The notes beneath the pieces were generated by a model. That model was not told where the DNA came from and did no database searches. It was given only the letters and a program-made list of their open reading frames with translations. Shown piece by piece: positions 48,717 to 58,469 of a stretch of DNA of 64,000 nt (positions within the stretch are counted from its first letter, which is position 1; each line of letters begins with the position of its first letter). Position numbers and translations under genes: made by a program. The DNA comes from Glaciecola sp048820975 (GTDB taxonomy: Bacteria; Pseudomonadota; Gammaproteobacteria; Enterobacterales; Alteromonadaceae). The stretch spans positions 992,001 through 1,056,000 of the forward strand of contig NZ_JBMEUF010000001.1 in NCBI RefSeq assembly GCF_048820975.1, given 5' to 3'.

Positions 48717-49335
48717 TGATAGACTCATCCTTAGCGCGCGTAGCGTTTGCGCGAATGCTTGCACAATTATTCACTTGATAAAACTGCCTTAAGGCAAGTA
48801 AAAAGGCCGCTGCTCGGGGCGGAAATCCACTTTCTTCATATTCCGCCAATTGTTGCGCCACCGCATTTTTAAAGGGAGTGTCATCAATTTCTCCAGCAGT
48901 TAGATTATCAATACTTACTCTGAATGGTTTGTGGCATGCTTTTGAAAATGCCCACTCAATGGCCTGGGGTTTAACTTCTACCCTTTCAAATTCTGCTTGC
49001 TGATTAGCGTTGCGGCCATCTTCTGTATACCAGTATCCATAATCTTCAAGTAATCGGCGTTGTTCCCCAGCAATACACCAATGCGCCACTTCATGCAAAG
49101 CACTCGCAAAGTAGTCATGGCTGTAAAAAATACAATGGGTTTTATGCTCATTATTTTGCGGTTGGTATAGTGGCTCACTAGCTCCGCCTATAAGCACTGT
49201 ATTGTAAGCTTGTTTGAAACATGCATTGAATATAAGCTCTAAGTCACTTGCTAAGTGCTCAATTTTAGCTACGACTACAGATAAGTCTTCAGTGATGAAA
49301 TCATCAAGTTGACGAGAAGATACGCATTTGCTCAT
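48709..49335 (-). CDS. epmC: Elongation factor P hydroxylase EpmC
   Basis: Hydroxylates the beta-lysyl-lysine of EF-P. 208 residues with the metal motif ALHEVAHWCIAG and the family string RRLLEDYGYWYTEDGRNANQQAEFERVEVKPQAIEW, close to E. coli YfcM. First gene of the epmC / NAD-kinase-like / yfcL operon. EpmA, EpmB and EF-P are not in this window. Confidence 0.95.
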   Translation of the reverse strand: MSKCVSSRQLDDFITEDLSVVVAKIEHLASDLELIFNACFKQAYNTVLIGGASEPLYQPQNNEHKTHCIFYSHDYFASALHEVAHWCIAGEQRRLLEDYGYWYTEDGRNANQQAEFERVEVKPQAIEWAFSKACHKPFRVSIDNLTAGEIDDTPFKNAVAQQLAEYEESGFPPRAAAFLLALRQFYQVNNCASIRANATRAKDESINE

Positions 49336-49483
49336 AAAACGTAGTATATTTATCCAAAATAAAAATCACATTTATTGTAACCGATACCATAACTAACATC
49401 ATGTTCTTAGCTAAGAAAAATTAATTACTTGTGATCATTACGACTATATTCCTCCCCTTATTGTTTATTATAGGAGCCAAACT

Positions 49484-49924
49484 TTGAGTGATTTTCAATG
49501 GCAAAGGCCAAAGCCTTTTATACGTAACTGGCAAATTAGTAGTAGCAATATTGATCATTATCAGCACACAAATAACGTTGCCTACCTATCGCGGCTTGAA
49601 AAGTTAGCGTGGGAACACTCAAAGGCCTTAGGCTTACAATTTGAAGACTACCAGAAAGCAGATAGAGCAATGGTTATTACAAAGCATGAGTTGAATTATC
49701 ATTTGCCTAGCCATTTAAATGACACCCTAGCCTGTGCTACGTGGATTACTTTTTGCGACAAAAAGTTTCGTTTAAGCAGAGAATTTCAATTCATTAACGT
49801 GGCGAGTGCGAAAACTTGCTTTAGTGCTACAACACAATTTGTGTGTGTTAGTTTACAAACTGGCGCTCCCAAAAAGATGCCGCAGGCGTTTTATGAAATA
49901 TATGCACAAGCGGTACATATATGA
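49484..49924 (+). CDS. Hotdog-fold acyl-CoA thioesterase (4-HBT/YbgC class)
   Basis: 146 residues; hotdog motifs SNIDHYQHTNNVAYLSRLEKLAWEH (the D/H-N-Y region is the active-site helix) and MVITKHELNYHLPSHLNDTL. Probably hydrolyses acyl-CoA; chain length unknown. TTG start at 49484, 7 nt after TAGGAG. Its stop overlaps the ATG of the next gene by 4 nt (ATGA). Confidence 0.85.
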   Translation: MSDFQWQRPKPFIRNWQISSSNIDHYQHTNNVAYLSRLEKLAWEHSKALGLQFEDYQKADRAMVITKHELNYHLPSHLNDTLACATWITFCDKKFRLSREFQFINVASAKTCFSATTQFVCVSLQTGAPKKMPQAFYEIYAQAVHI

Positions 49925-51078
49925 ATAATCGTATTATTTTACTGAGCTTGTGCTTATTGTTGTCATTAGCCGCAAACGTATATTTTGCAAAGCATTATTT
50001 TTTTAATGCCCTAGGCAGTAATCAGCGTGTGCAAAACGAGGCGGTTAAAAACAATACCGAAAACACTTCTTTCCCCCACACACCAGCTATGAGTATTGCA
50101 AATACTGAAAAAACCAAAGAACAAAAGACGGTAGCATTACACAAAGACAATCAGCAAAGCCAAGAAATAGCCTTCAGCCGTTTAACGCAATTAGCCGCTG
50201 AACAGCAATATGAAAAACTACAATATGAGTTAAAAGTTTACTTGCGACATTATCCAAATGATATTGACGCTCTATTACTTGAGGCTCAGACTTACATCCA
50301 TACACTTCCCTTAAGCCAGGCCATTGTGCATTACTATGGATTGCTGTCATTGCCGTTATCACAAAGCCAATTAGAAGATGTGCAGCATTTCATTGCAAGT
50401 AATACAAGTACGGTAATACAGCAGTTTACCGCTGATAAAGCATGGGATTTGTTAGCTGAGTTTTTAGAACCTTTAGTGCAAGTTGACCCATTGAACAGGC
50501 AATATATTTTAAGTTTAGGCCGCGCCTATGGTATGCAAGAGCAGTTTTCTTTAATGGAGAATGTGCTGGCAGCGCTGAGCCGTGATGATCTTCGTGCGCA
50601 AAGGCTTCGCACGATGGTACGGGCCAAAATTGATGAACAGAATCAGCCATTAGCTGACGCTGAGCTTAGCAGCCGTAATGAAAGTTTTGATGCTGAAACA
50701 GCAGATGTGGAAATTTTAAAATCAGATGGGCAATTTATAACACCAGTAAGTGTCAATAATACTAGACTGAATTTACTGCTTGATACTGGTGCTTCAACCA
50801 CCGCAATTAGCCATACGAAATTCGCAAGACTGCCTGCCAATGAACATGTTTTTATGGGAAAGTTTACTTTAAATACTGCTGGCGGCTCTATTCAAGCACC
50901 TATTTACAAAATTAACTCTATGTTGTTAGGCGATGTTGAGCTTCGCAATACCAATGTGATTATTTTACCGGCAGATAATCTACATCAGCTTGATGGATTA
51001 TTAGGCATGAATGCCTTAAGTCAGTTTAATATAGAATTTGATGCGCAAAATGAAAGCGTTAAATTGTTCAAGAAATAA
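49921..51078 (+). CDS. Membrane-anchored retropepsin-like aspartic protease with TPR-like repeats
   Basis: 385 residues: N-terminal transmembrane anchor (about 5-30), Asn/Gln/Thr-rich spacer, helical TPR-like region (about 75-235), and a C-terminal retropepsin-like domain (about 245-385) with catalytic LLLDTGASTTAIS and the family Gly/Leu pattern GLLGMNALSQFNIEFDAQ. The single Asp implies a dimeric enzyme; the protease domain would face the periplasm. Translationally coupled to the thioesterase gene. Function unknown. Confidence 0.85.
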   Translation: MNNRIILLSLCLLLSLAANVYFAKHYFFNALGSNQRVQNEAVKNNTENTSFPHTPAMSIANTEKTKEQKTVALHKDNQQSQEIAFSRLTQLAAEQQYEKLQYELKVYLRHYPNDIDALLLEAQTYIHTLPLSQAIVHYYGLLSLPLSQSQLEDVQHFIASNTSTVIQQFTADKAWDLLAEFLEPLVQVDPLNRQYILSLGRAYGMQEQFSLMENVLAALSRDDLRAQRLRTMVRAKIDEQNQPLADAELSSRNESFDAETADVEILKSDGQFITPVSVNNTRLNLLLDTGASTTAISHTKFARLPANEHVFMGKFTLNTAGGSIQAPIYKINSMLLGDVELRNTNVIILPADNLHQLDGLLGMNALSQFNIEFDAQNESVKLFKK

Positions 51079-51111
51079 AAAAGCCAACTGAAGAATATCT
51101 GCAGTTGGCTT
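51075..51111 (-). terminator. Terminator after fadH
   Basis: AAGCCAACTG (51081-51090) pairs perfectly with CAGTTGGCTT (51102-51111), loop 11 nt. On the minus strand it runs into TTTTTTATTT, so it terminates fadR-fadH. It also lies just after the convergent protease gene. Confidence 0.85.
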
Positions 51112-51162
51112 GGATATATTTAGCATGATAGCCATGCAATTTTTACAGTATTAGTGCGCAAC

Positions 51163-53217
51163 TCAAAGTGTTGCAGCAAGGCGTGTACCTTGGTCAATTG
51201 CCCGTTTCGCATCTAACTCAGCAGCTACATCAGCGCCGCCAATTAAATGATGGGGAACAGATAAGCCTTCTACTAACTCACGAAGTGGATCTTGGCCTGC
51301 GCAAATTACTATGTTGTCTACATCCAGTATTTGCTTTTCGCCGTTTACTTCAATATGCAAACCCGCATCGTCAATTTTTTCATAACTGACGCCAGCAACT
51401 AGTTTAACGCCTTTCATCATTAAGCCCATACGATGTGCCCAGCCGGTTGTTTTACCTAAGCCCGCTCCAACTTTGCTGGTTTTACGTTGTAAAAGAAAGA
51501 TTTGACGTGGTGATGGTTCAGGTAATGGCTTGAGCCCTTCTACACCACCTCTCGCGCTAAGTGTCATGTCAACGCCCCACTCTTTCATGAACGCTGAAAT
51601 GTTAGTTGATGTTGATACCTCGCCATGAGATAAAAACTCACTCGTATCAAAACCTATTCCACCTGCACCTATAACAGCAACTTTATTTCCAACGGGCTTT
51701 TTATGTTTAAGTACGTCAATGTAATTAAGTACTTTAGGATGTTCAATACCCTCAATTGCGGGGGTGCGTGGCACAATGCCAGTAGCCAGCATAACTTCAT
51801 CGAAGTCACCGTTATTAAGCATTTCTGTTGTTACGCGCGTGTTTAAACGTAAATCAACGCCATTAAGGGCTAATTGAACGCCAAAGTAACGAATGGTTTC
51901 GTAAAACTCTTCCTTACCAGGCACTTGCTTAGCAATATTGAACTGCCCACCAATTTCATCGGCTGAATCGAATAAGGTAACTTTATGGCCACGTTGCGCG
52001 GCTGTTGTAGCCGCAGCTAAACCCGCTGGCCCTGCACCCACAACGGCAATGCGCTTAATAGTAGTAGCAGGTTCAATCGCAAATTCGGTTTCATGACATG
52101 CTCTAGGATTAACTAAACAGCTTGTCATTTTACCATCGAAAGCGTGGTCCAAGCAGGCTTGGTTGCATCCTATGCAAGTGTTAATGTGGCTTGCTCTGTT
52201 CTCTTTTGCTTTATTAACAAACTCGGCGTCTGCTAAGAACGGACGCGCCATTGATACCATGTCGGCATCTCCGCGAGCTAACACTTCTTCTGCAACTTCA
52301 GGGGTATTAATTCTATTGGACGTGATAAGTGGAATATTCAAGGCTTTCTTGAATTTAGCGGTTACCCAAGTAAAGGCCGCGCGAGGTACTTTAGTCGCAA
52401 TGGTAGGGATACGCGCTTCGTGCCAACCAATACCGGTATTGATAATAGTTGCTCCCGCTTTTTCAATTGCTAGACCAAGCTCAACGACTTCATCAAAAGT
52501 AGACCCACCTTCCACTAAGTCAAGCATCGACAAACGATAAATTATAATGAAGTTTTCGCCTACCGCTTCACGCACTCTGCGAACAACATCAATTGGCAGT
52601 TTAATTCTATTTTGGTAATCACCGCCCCACTCATCTTTACGTTGATTAGTGCGCGCAGCTATAAATTGATTTAAAAAGTAGCCTTCTGAACCCATAATTT
52701 CAACACCGTCATAGCCTGCTTTTTGCGCCTGCTTAGCGGTGTAAACGAAATCTTCAATTTGCTTTTCAATACCTTGCGCATCGAGCTCTTTTGGTACAAA
52801 CGGATTAATAGGCGCTTGAATAGGTGATGGTGCTACTAAGGCCTTGTTATATGCATAACGGCCAGTATGCAATATTTGCATACAAATCTTACCGCCTTCT
52901 GCATGTACTGCTGATGTCACAACTTTATGATGCTCTACCGCTTCTTCACTATCTAAACGTTTAGTAATAGCATGGGTGGCACCTTCATCATTAGGTCCTA
53001 TTCCACCGGTAACAATTAGGCCTACACCACCACGTGCACGCTCTGCAAAAAATGCTGCCATTCTGTTATGACCGTTTGGCGCTTCTTCTAGTCCGGTGTG
53101 CATAGAGCCCATCAATACTCTATTTTTTAATTGGGTAAAACCCAAATCAAGTGGTCTAAATAGATGTGGATATGAAGAATTTGTATCGTTAGTAGTAGTC
53201 TTTGAAACTTCAGACAT
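51163..53217 (-). CDS. fadH: 2,4-dienoyl-CoA reductase (NADPH)
   Basis: Iron-sulfur flavoenzyme that removes double bonds during beta-oxidation of unsaturated fatty acids. 684 residues: N-terminal Old-Yellow-Enzyme TIM barrel (about 15-340), 4Fe-4S cysteines in CIGCNQACLDHAFDGKMTSC, then FAD/NADPH domains (about 385-680) starting IAVVGAGPAGLAAATTAAQRG. Very similar to E. coli FadH throughout. 62 nt downstream of fadR on the same strand, so likely co-transcribed from the FadR-controlled promoter. Confidence 0.97.
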   Translation of the reverse strand: MSEVSKTTTNDTNSSYPHLFRPLDLGFTQLKNRVLMGSMHTGLEEAPNGHNRMAAFFAERARGGVGLIVTGGIGPNDEGATHAITKRLDSEEAVEHHKVVTSAVHAEGGKICMQILHTGRYAYNKALVAPSPIQAPINPFVPKELDAQGIEKQIEDFVYTAKQAQKAGYDGVEIMGSEGYFLNQFIAARTNQRKDEWGGDYQNRIKLPIDVVRRVREAVGENFIIIYRLSMLDLVEGGSTFDEVVELGLAIEKAGATIINTGIGWHEARIPTIATKVPRAAFTWVTAKFKKALNIPLITSNRINTPEVAEEVLARGDADMVSMARPFLADAEFVNKAKENRASHINTCIGCNQACLDHAFDGKMTSCLVNPRACHETEFAIEPATTIKRIAVVGAGPAGLAAATTAAQRGHKVTLFDSADEIGGQFNIAKQVPGKEEFYETIRYFGVQLALNGVDLRLNTRVTTEMLNNGDFDEVMLATGIVPRTPAIEGIEHPKVLNYIDVLKHKKPVGNKVAVIGAGGIGFDTSEFLSHGEVSTSTNISAFMKEWGVDMTLSARGGVEGLKPLPEPSPRQIFLLQRKTSKVGAGLGKTTGWAHRMGLMMKGVKLVAGVSYEKIDDAGLHIEVNGEKQILDVDNIVICAGQDPLRELVEGLSVPHHLIGGADVAAELDAKRAIDQGTRLAATL

Positions 53218-53279
53218 GTTGCCATCCCTTTAATAAAATATGTAGTATTCTCAAATGAAGCAAAAATTATGTGCTGTGA

Positions 53280-53990
53280 TTAATCAACAATATTGTTGGG
53301 CAAATCTTGACGCGTTTTCAACCAAATTTTGCCACTTTCTATACCGTATTTACGCACTACTGAAACCACACGATCAGGCTCATTTTCAGCTAATACCGAA
53401 AGCAACTGTTCGTAATAATTAATGGCAGTAGTTCGCGCACTTTCATGACCAAAGAAGTATCCGCCTAAGCGCGCATAAATACCTTTGAACCCATTCATCA
53501 TTAATACATAAACAGGATTATTCGAAGCAAAGGCTAAATCATGGTGCATTTGATAATCGTTCTGTGCAAACGCATTACCATCTTCACCAATGGTTCTATA
53601 TCGTTCAATAATTTCACGGCATTTATCAGGGTTTTGACGAAAAGCGGCACGTATGAATACGGCACTAAGATTGGTTCTAGCGGAAAGCAGGTTATCAATT
53701 AATTGCGGTTGGCCTTCTTGGTCTAAACGCGCCAGCGTTTCGAGGATATTCAAACCGCAAGTTTCCCAATAATTGTTGACTTTCGTTGGTTTACCATGCT
53801 GGATTGTGAGCCAACCATCACGCGCAAGCCTTTGCAAAACTTCACGTAAGGTGGTCCGTGTTACGCCAATAAGTTCAGATAGTTCACGTTCTGCGGGGAG
53901 AATGGTACCGGGCGGAAATCGGCCGCTCCAAATAGACTCTACAATATATTCTTCTGCGAAACCGGCTGGACTTTGAGACTTATAAATCAT
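53280..53990 (-). CDS. fadR: Fatty acid metabolism regulator FadR
   Basis: GntR-family acyl-CoA-responsive regulator: represses fad genes, activates fabA/fabB. 236 residues: winged helix (about 10-75; PAERELSELIGVTRTTLREVLQRLARDGWLTIQHGKPTKV) and C-terminal acyl-CoA-binding FCD domain. Divergent from nhaB-dsbB, as in E. coli. A strong FadR-like operator lies about 32 nt upstream (54022-54038), suggesting autoregulation. Confidence 0.97.
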   Translation of the reverse strand: MIYKSQSPAGFAEEYIVESIWSGRFPPGTILPAERELSELIGVTRTTLREVLQRLARDGWLTIQHGKPTKVNNYWETCGLNILETLARLDQEGQPQLIDNLLSARTNLSAVFIRAAFRQNPDKCREIIERYRTIGEDGNAFAQNDYQMHHDLAFASNNPVYVLMMNGFKGIYARLGGYFFGHESARTTAINYYEQLLSVLAENEPDRVVSVVRKYGIESGKIWLKTRQDLPNNIVD

Positions 53991-54021
53991 TGGCTAAACT
54001 ATAATTTGTTAATATTATTTT

Positions 54022-54038
54022 AACTGATTGTACCAGAT
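54022..54038. promoter_or_regulatory. FadR operator upstream of fadR
   Basis: On the minus strand ATCTGGTACAATCAGTT; compared with the E. coli fadBA operator ATCTGGTACGACCAGAT it matches at 13 of 17 positions, including the whole left half. Located in the fadR/nhaB divergent region. Confidence 0.72.
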
Positions 54039-54247
54039 GCAAAGCACAAGAAAAGCTTTATTGGTTTTACTATATTAATCAAACACTTAATGTAATGAAA
54101 ATGAGCAGATTAAGTTAACAAAAAGTAAAAATACTAGAAATGATAGCTAATATCGCGCTAAATAGACGCTGTTAATAAATATTTCTTTAGATTTACCGAT
54201 AACTTAGCTACATTCTGCACCAATAATACACATTAGGACTTAGCAAT

Positions 54248-55831
54248 ATGGCTATCTCAACCTTCGAAGCAGTCTATCGCAATTTTTTAGGCCCAGCACC
54301 CGATTGGTATAAAAAAACCATTATCGGCTTTTTATTCTTAAACCCTATTTTGTTCTCACTTGACCCTTACATTGCTGGTTGGGCGCTGGTTATAGAGTTT
54401 ATATTTACTTTAGCCATGGCTTTAAAATGCTATCCCTTGCAGCCCGGAGGTTTACTGCTAATAGAAGCTATCCTAATAGGCATGACAACGCCGCAACATA
54501 TGATGCTTGAAATTACTACCAATATTGAAGTGGTGCTCTTATTGGTGTTTATGGTCGCCGGTATTTACTTTATGAAAGACCTTCTTATGTTCCTGTTCAC
54601 TAAACTGGTCATAAAGGTTGAAAATAAAACAATGTTGTCGGTGGCCTTCATTGCATCTTCGGCCTTCTTATCCGCCTTTCTAGACGCGCTAACGGTGGTC
54701 GCCGTTATTATAAGTGTGGGCTTAGGCTTTTATTCTATTTATCATAAAATAGCCTCTGGCAAAGAGTTTCATCATGATCATGACCATACCAGTGACTCAA
54801 ATGTAGACACCCCTCAGCACGGTGACTTAGATAAATTTAGAGCATTTTTACGCAACCTAATGATGCATTCTGCGGTTGGTACTGCCCTTGGCGGTGTAAT
54901 GACTATGGTGGGCGAGCCACAAAACTTAATTATTGCTGAAAAAGCCTCGTGGGGCTTTGGTGAATTTTTCGTTCGTATGTCACCCATCACTATTCCCGTT
55001 TTTGTATTTGGTGTAATAACAGCTTTCTTGTTAGAAAAAACTAAAACGTTTAGTTATGGCGCCCAAATGCCTAATTCAGTGCGACACATTCTTAAAGATT
55101 ACGACAAGCACATGGACTCAGAACGAACCACTCGGGATAAAGCTCGTTTAGGTGTGCAGGCCTTAATAGGTATATGGTTAATAGTAGGTTTGGCAGGACA
55201 TTTTGCTTCTGTAGGCTTAATTGGTTTGTCAGTTATTATTTTAGCCACCGCCATGAGCGGAATCGTAGAAGAACATGCCTTAGGCAAAGCATTTGAAGAA
55301 TCATTACCTTTTACCGCCTTGCTATGTGTGTTCTTCGGTGTTGTGGCAGTAATTGTTGACCAAGGCCTGTTTTTACCGGTGATTGAGTATGTACTTAGTT
55401 TTGAGGGAGAAGCGCAACTTGTTCTCTTCTTTATTGCCAATGGTGTTTTATCTATGGTGAGCGATAATGTATTTGTGGGAACCGTATACATTAATGAAGT
55501 AGCGGCAGCCCTTGCAAAAGGCGAAATCACCCGTGACCAATTTGATTTGCTCGCTGTGGCGATAAACACAGGAACTAACCTGCCTAGCGTAGCAACGCCA
55601 AATGGTCAGGCGGCATTTTTGTTTTTGTTAACCTCGGCTATTGCACCTTTACTGAAACTTTCTTATGGTCGTATGGTCTATATGGCGCTTCCTTACACCG
55701 TGGTTTTAACTATAGTTGGCTTAGCCGCCACTTATTTAGGCTTAATAGATTTGACTCAATCATTGTATGATATGCATTTGATCAACCATCACACTGATTT
55801 ACCCAGTGTTGGCGGTGGTGACGGACATTAA
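54248..55831 (+). CDS. nhaB: Na+/H+ antiporter NhaB
   Basis: Inner-membrane Na+/H+ antiporter, 527 residues, about 12 hydrophobic segments. N-terminal YRNFLGPAPDWYKKTIIGFL, GEPQNLIIAEKA and SDNVFVGTVYINEVAAAL match the NhaB family. A His/Asp-rich loop (HHDHDHTSD, about residue 175-185) lies in a cytoplasmic stretch. Second Na+/H+ antiporter of the window after NhaA. Same divergent arrangement with fadR, and dsbB downstream, as in E. coli. Confidence 0.96.
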   Translation: MAISTFEAVYRNFLGPAPDWYKKTIIGFLFLNPILFSLDPYIAGWALVIEFIFTLAMALKCYPLQPGGLLLIEAILIGMTTPQHMMLEITTNIEVVLLLVFMVAGIYFMKDLLMFLFTKLVIKVENKTMLSVAFIASSAFLSAFLDALTVVAVIISVGLGFYSIYHKIASGKEFHHDHDHTSDSNVDTPQHGDLDKFRAFLRNLMMHSAVGTALGGVMTMVGEPQNLIIAEKASWGFGEFFVRMSPITIPVFVFGVITAFLLEKTKTFSYGAQMPNSVRHILKDYDKHMDSERTTRDKARLGVQALIGIWLIVGLAGHFASVGLIGLSVIILATAMSGIVEEHALGKAFEESLPFTALLCVFFGVVAVIVDQGLFLPVIEYVLSFEGEAQLVLFFIANGVLSMVSDNVFVGTVYINEVAAALAKGEITRDQFDLLAVAINTGTNLPSVATPNGQAAFLFLLTSAIAPLLKLSYGRMVYMALPYTVVLTIVGLAATYLGLIDLTQSLYDMHLINHHTDLPSVGGGDGH

Positions 55832-55869
55832 GAAACTCTTATAATTTACATTACTAAAGGAATATATGC

Positions 55870-56406
55870 ATGGCAGTAACTGCGCTTTTAGAAAGGACTC
55901 ATAGCTTCGGCCAGTCAAAATGGTCATGGTTTTTATTAGCTCTTAGCAGCACAGGCTTAACCTGCGCTGCCCTTTACTTTCAACATGTATTAGACTTACA
56001 GCCTTGTATTAAGTGTATTTACCAACGTACTGCCGTATTGGGTATTTTACTTGCAGCGCTTATTCCTTTAATAGTAAACACTTTTGCCACAAGGTTATTG
56101 GCACTTCTTATATGGGGATACAGCGCTTTTGAAGGATTAATGGCATCAAGAGCGCATCTTGAAATCATTTTTGCAGAAAACCCTTTTTTTATGGTGTGTG
56201 ACATAGTCCCCAACTTCCCCTCATTTATGCCATTACACGAGTGGTTACCCTCTATATTTGCGGCTACCGGAGATTGTGATGAAAACAGCTGGCAGTTTTT
56301 AGGTATGGGTATGGCGAGTTGGCTACAAGTGATTTTTATTGCGCATCTGGTAGTGCTTATTTGGGTATTTATCTCGTTATTCTTCAAGCCAAAACAAAGC
56401 GCCTAG
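55870..56406 (+). CDS. dsbB: Disulfide bond formation protein DsbB
   Basis: Inner-membrane quinone reductase that reoxidises DsbA. 178 residues, four transmembrane helices, with both redox pairs: CIKC (LQPCIKCIYQR) in the first loop and the second pair in FMVCDIVP ... GDCDENSW. 38 nt after nhaB with SD AAGGA. Convergent with ycgN, the two stop regions abutting. Confidence 0.96.
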   Translation: MAVTALLERTHSFGQSKWSWFLLALSSTGLTCAALYFQHVLDLQPCIKCIYQRTAVLGILLAALIPLIVNTFATRLLALLIWGYSAFEGLMASRAHLEIIFAENPFFMVCDIVPNFPSFMPLHEWLPSIFAATGDCDENSWQFLGMGMASWLQVIFIAHLVVLIWVFISLFFKPKQSA

Positions 56407-56934
56407 TTAATCTTCAATGGGGTCTATTGGCCAAGAAACAATGTAGTCCTCGAAATCGTTAAGATCTACGTCGTTTTCGTTGATAACTCTGTTTCGAACC
56501 GTGATCCCCAGCTGATGCATTTTGCTTTTTTTACCTCGATTAAGTAAAGGGTGCCAATGAGCCAAACCTTTGCCCTCTTGTAGTCTTCTATAACTGCAAG
56601 AGGGAGGCATGAAATATACGTCTTTGAGGTTTTCTTTTGATAATGACACGCAGTCTAAGACAAGCTCAGCACGTCTTTCATATTGAGTACACGAACACGT
56701 TTTGTCGTTTAAGAGATAACAAGAGATATTTGTAAACAATATCTCTTCAGCTTTGCTAGGTTCACTTTCAGAAGCTTCCTCATCTTGAGCACCTTCATCT
56801 ATAAACTTATGTAGGCAACATCTACCACAACCATCACAAACGGCTTCCCATTCGTCTTTTGACATATCTGCTAGCGATTTATTTTGCCAAAACTTAGATT
56901 CAATAAGAGGCTTTGTATAAGGAGACTTTTTCAT
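56407..56934 (-). CDS. ycgN: YcgN-family cysteine-cluster protein (UPF0260)
   Basis: 175 residues; cysteine cluster CDGCGRCC, CYLLNDKTCSC, LVLDC and PPSCSYR, and the conserved GLAHWHPLL. An acidic insertion after the first cluster (about residues 47-65) makes it longer than the E. coli protein. Probably binds a metal or Fe-S centre; function unknown. 58 nt upstream lies ycgL, as in E. coli. Confidence 0.92.
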   Translation of the reverse strand: MKKSPYTKPLIESKFWQNKSLADMSKDEWEAVCDGCGRCCLHKFIDEGAQDEEASESEPSKAEEILFTNISCYLLNDKTCSCTQYERRAELVLDCVSLSKENLKDVYFMPPSCSYRRLQEGKGLAHWHPLLNRGKKSKMHQLGITVRNRVINENDVDLNDFEDYIVSWPIDPIED

Positions 56935-56992
56935 AACTTACCTTGTATCACCGCAGTTTAATTAGTACAGGCATAAGCTGTTGTTGTAGCGT

Positions 56993-57286
56993 TTAACTTC
57001 TATTAGGCTTGCCTAATCCTAACTCTTCGCGATGCTGTGCTAACAAGCTTTTTTCTTTCGGGGGTAACTGCAAATAGTAACCTTCGCTAGTGACTTTATC
57101 TATAAATTCACTTCGGTCAATATTGGCTATTTTGTCATGTTTAATGACCGGCACAAGTGTAACAAATTGTGGCGGGCCAAATACTTTCATCAGGGCTTCA
57201 GGCACTTCGCTGAAATCGTCCCTTTTCTCAACGTACAAATATGTATCGGCTTTTTTAGATGACTTATATACTGCGCACAATTTCAT
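56993..57286 (-). CDS. ycgL: YcgL-domain protein
   Basis: 97 residues (MKLCAVYKSSKKADTYLYVEKRDDFSEVPE...LGLGKPNRS), matching the YcgL family, whose role is unknown. Start at ATG 57286, not the longer frame at 57319, because family members begin MxCAVYKS. Its start overlaps the end of rnd by 23 nt, so the two are co-transcribed. Confidence 0.92.
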   Translation of the reverse strand: MKLCAVYKSSKKADTYLYVEKRDDFSEVPEALMKVFGPPQFVTLVPVIKHDKIANIDRSEFIDKVTSEGYYLQLPPKEKSLLAQHREELGLGKPNRS

Positions 57287-58463
57287 GATGGTTCGCCAAT
57301 TTAGGTAATAATTCAGCAATACGGCTGTCTAATAAATCGTATCGCCATGAACTTAGCAAATCCGGCTTTAGCCCTTGGGCTTCAAGTTCATCAAAGGTAA
57401 ACCAAAACCATTTTAGAAGCTGGTTAATTTGTTTCTTAGATGCAAGCGTAGCAACGGGAATGTTGTGTTGTTGCGCTACCTCATCAACCATTTTTTTAGC
57501 CGCAATCATAGCTGATTTGTAACCTGAGAACTCAATTAATCGCTGTACGCGAGGTGGGCACTGGGCAGGGTCCAAATTTTTTGCTTGTGTACAAATACTA
57601 ATAATCGTTTCACCGTACAAGCGCGCGGGTTTTGAATATAGCTGTTTACATTCAAACAATTTATGATTGTTGTCAGGCAGTTTAACCGCCAGCTCGTACA
57701 TAGCATCTTCTTTTATTACAAAATTAACTGACTTATTTTTGGCTCGCGCTTCTTCAAGTCGCCACCGGGCCAATTCTTTAAATGCGGCAAGGCTTCTACT
57801 ACTTAATTTCCATATATTTTTTAACATCAAATAAGCAGTATTAGCGGGCACTGGGGTTGATTTCTTTAAACCTAATTGGTCAATTTCTTGATAAACCCAA
57901 GAGGTAATGCCTCTTTGTTCAGTTAAAGCAAACAAGTGTTCAAAAAGCGCCATTAAATGAGTAACGTCAGCCGCGGCGTAAGTAAGCTGAGCTTGACTTA
58001 AAGGTCGCTGCATCCAATCAGTTCTAGACTCGCCTTTATCAAGACTTATAGAAAAAAGTTGTTCAACCAAATTGGCATAACCTACTGACACACCTAAATC
58101 TAATAGCCCCGCAGCAAACTGCGTATCAAAAACAGGCGTGGGAATTACGCCTAAATGATGCCAAAGCGCTTCTAAATCTTCGGAACACGAATGTGCGACC
58201 TTGATTACATTTGGATCAACAAGGAGCTCAGCAAACATTGCTAAATCAGCAACCGCAATTGGGTCAATCAATACTAGCTGCTTGCCGTCAAACACCTGGA
58301 TCAAGCCCAATAACGGGGTTAAGGTTTGGGTGCGAACAAATTCTGTATCAATAGCCAATATGTGCGCTTTACCATCACTATCTTTATATTGAGCGCACCA
58401 GCTTTCAAATTCATCTTGTGAATCAATATAAGAATAATCAACTACGTGCGCGTATGGATGCAA
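57264..58463 (-). CDS. rnd: Ribonuclease D
   Basis: 3'-5' exoribonuclease for tRNA and stable RNA maturation. 399 residues: DEDDy nuclease domain (about 15-185) with AIDTEFVRTQT, the second Asp region in DTQFAAGLLDLGVSVGYANLV and YAAADVTHLMALF; HRDC domain (about 225-300); C-terminal helical region. Lies 6 nt after fadD, as in E. coli (fadD-rnd). Confidence 0.96.
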   Translation of the reverse strand: MHPYAHVVDYSYIDSQDEFESWCAQYKDSDGKAHILAIDTEFVRTQTLTPLLGLIQVFDGKQLVLIDPIAVADLAMFAELLVDPNVIKVAHSCSEDLEALWHHLGVIPTPVFDTQFAAGLLDLGVSVGYANLVEQLFSISLDKGESRTDWMQRPLSQAQLTYAAADVTHLMALFEHLFALTEQRGITSWVYQEIDQLGLKKSTPVPANTAYLMLKNIWKLSSRSLAAFKELARWRLEEARAKNKSVNFVIKEDAMYELAVKLPDNNHKLFECKQLYSKPARLYGETIISICTQAKNLDPAQCPPRVQRLIEFSGYKSAMIAAKKMVDEVAQQHNIPVATLASKKQINQLLKWFWFTFDELEAQGLKPDLLSSWRYDLLDSRIAELLPKLANHHEIVRSI

Positions 58464-58469
58464 AATAAC

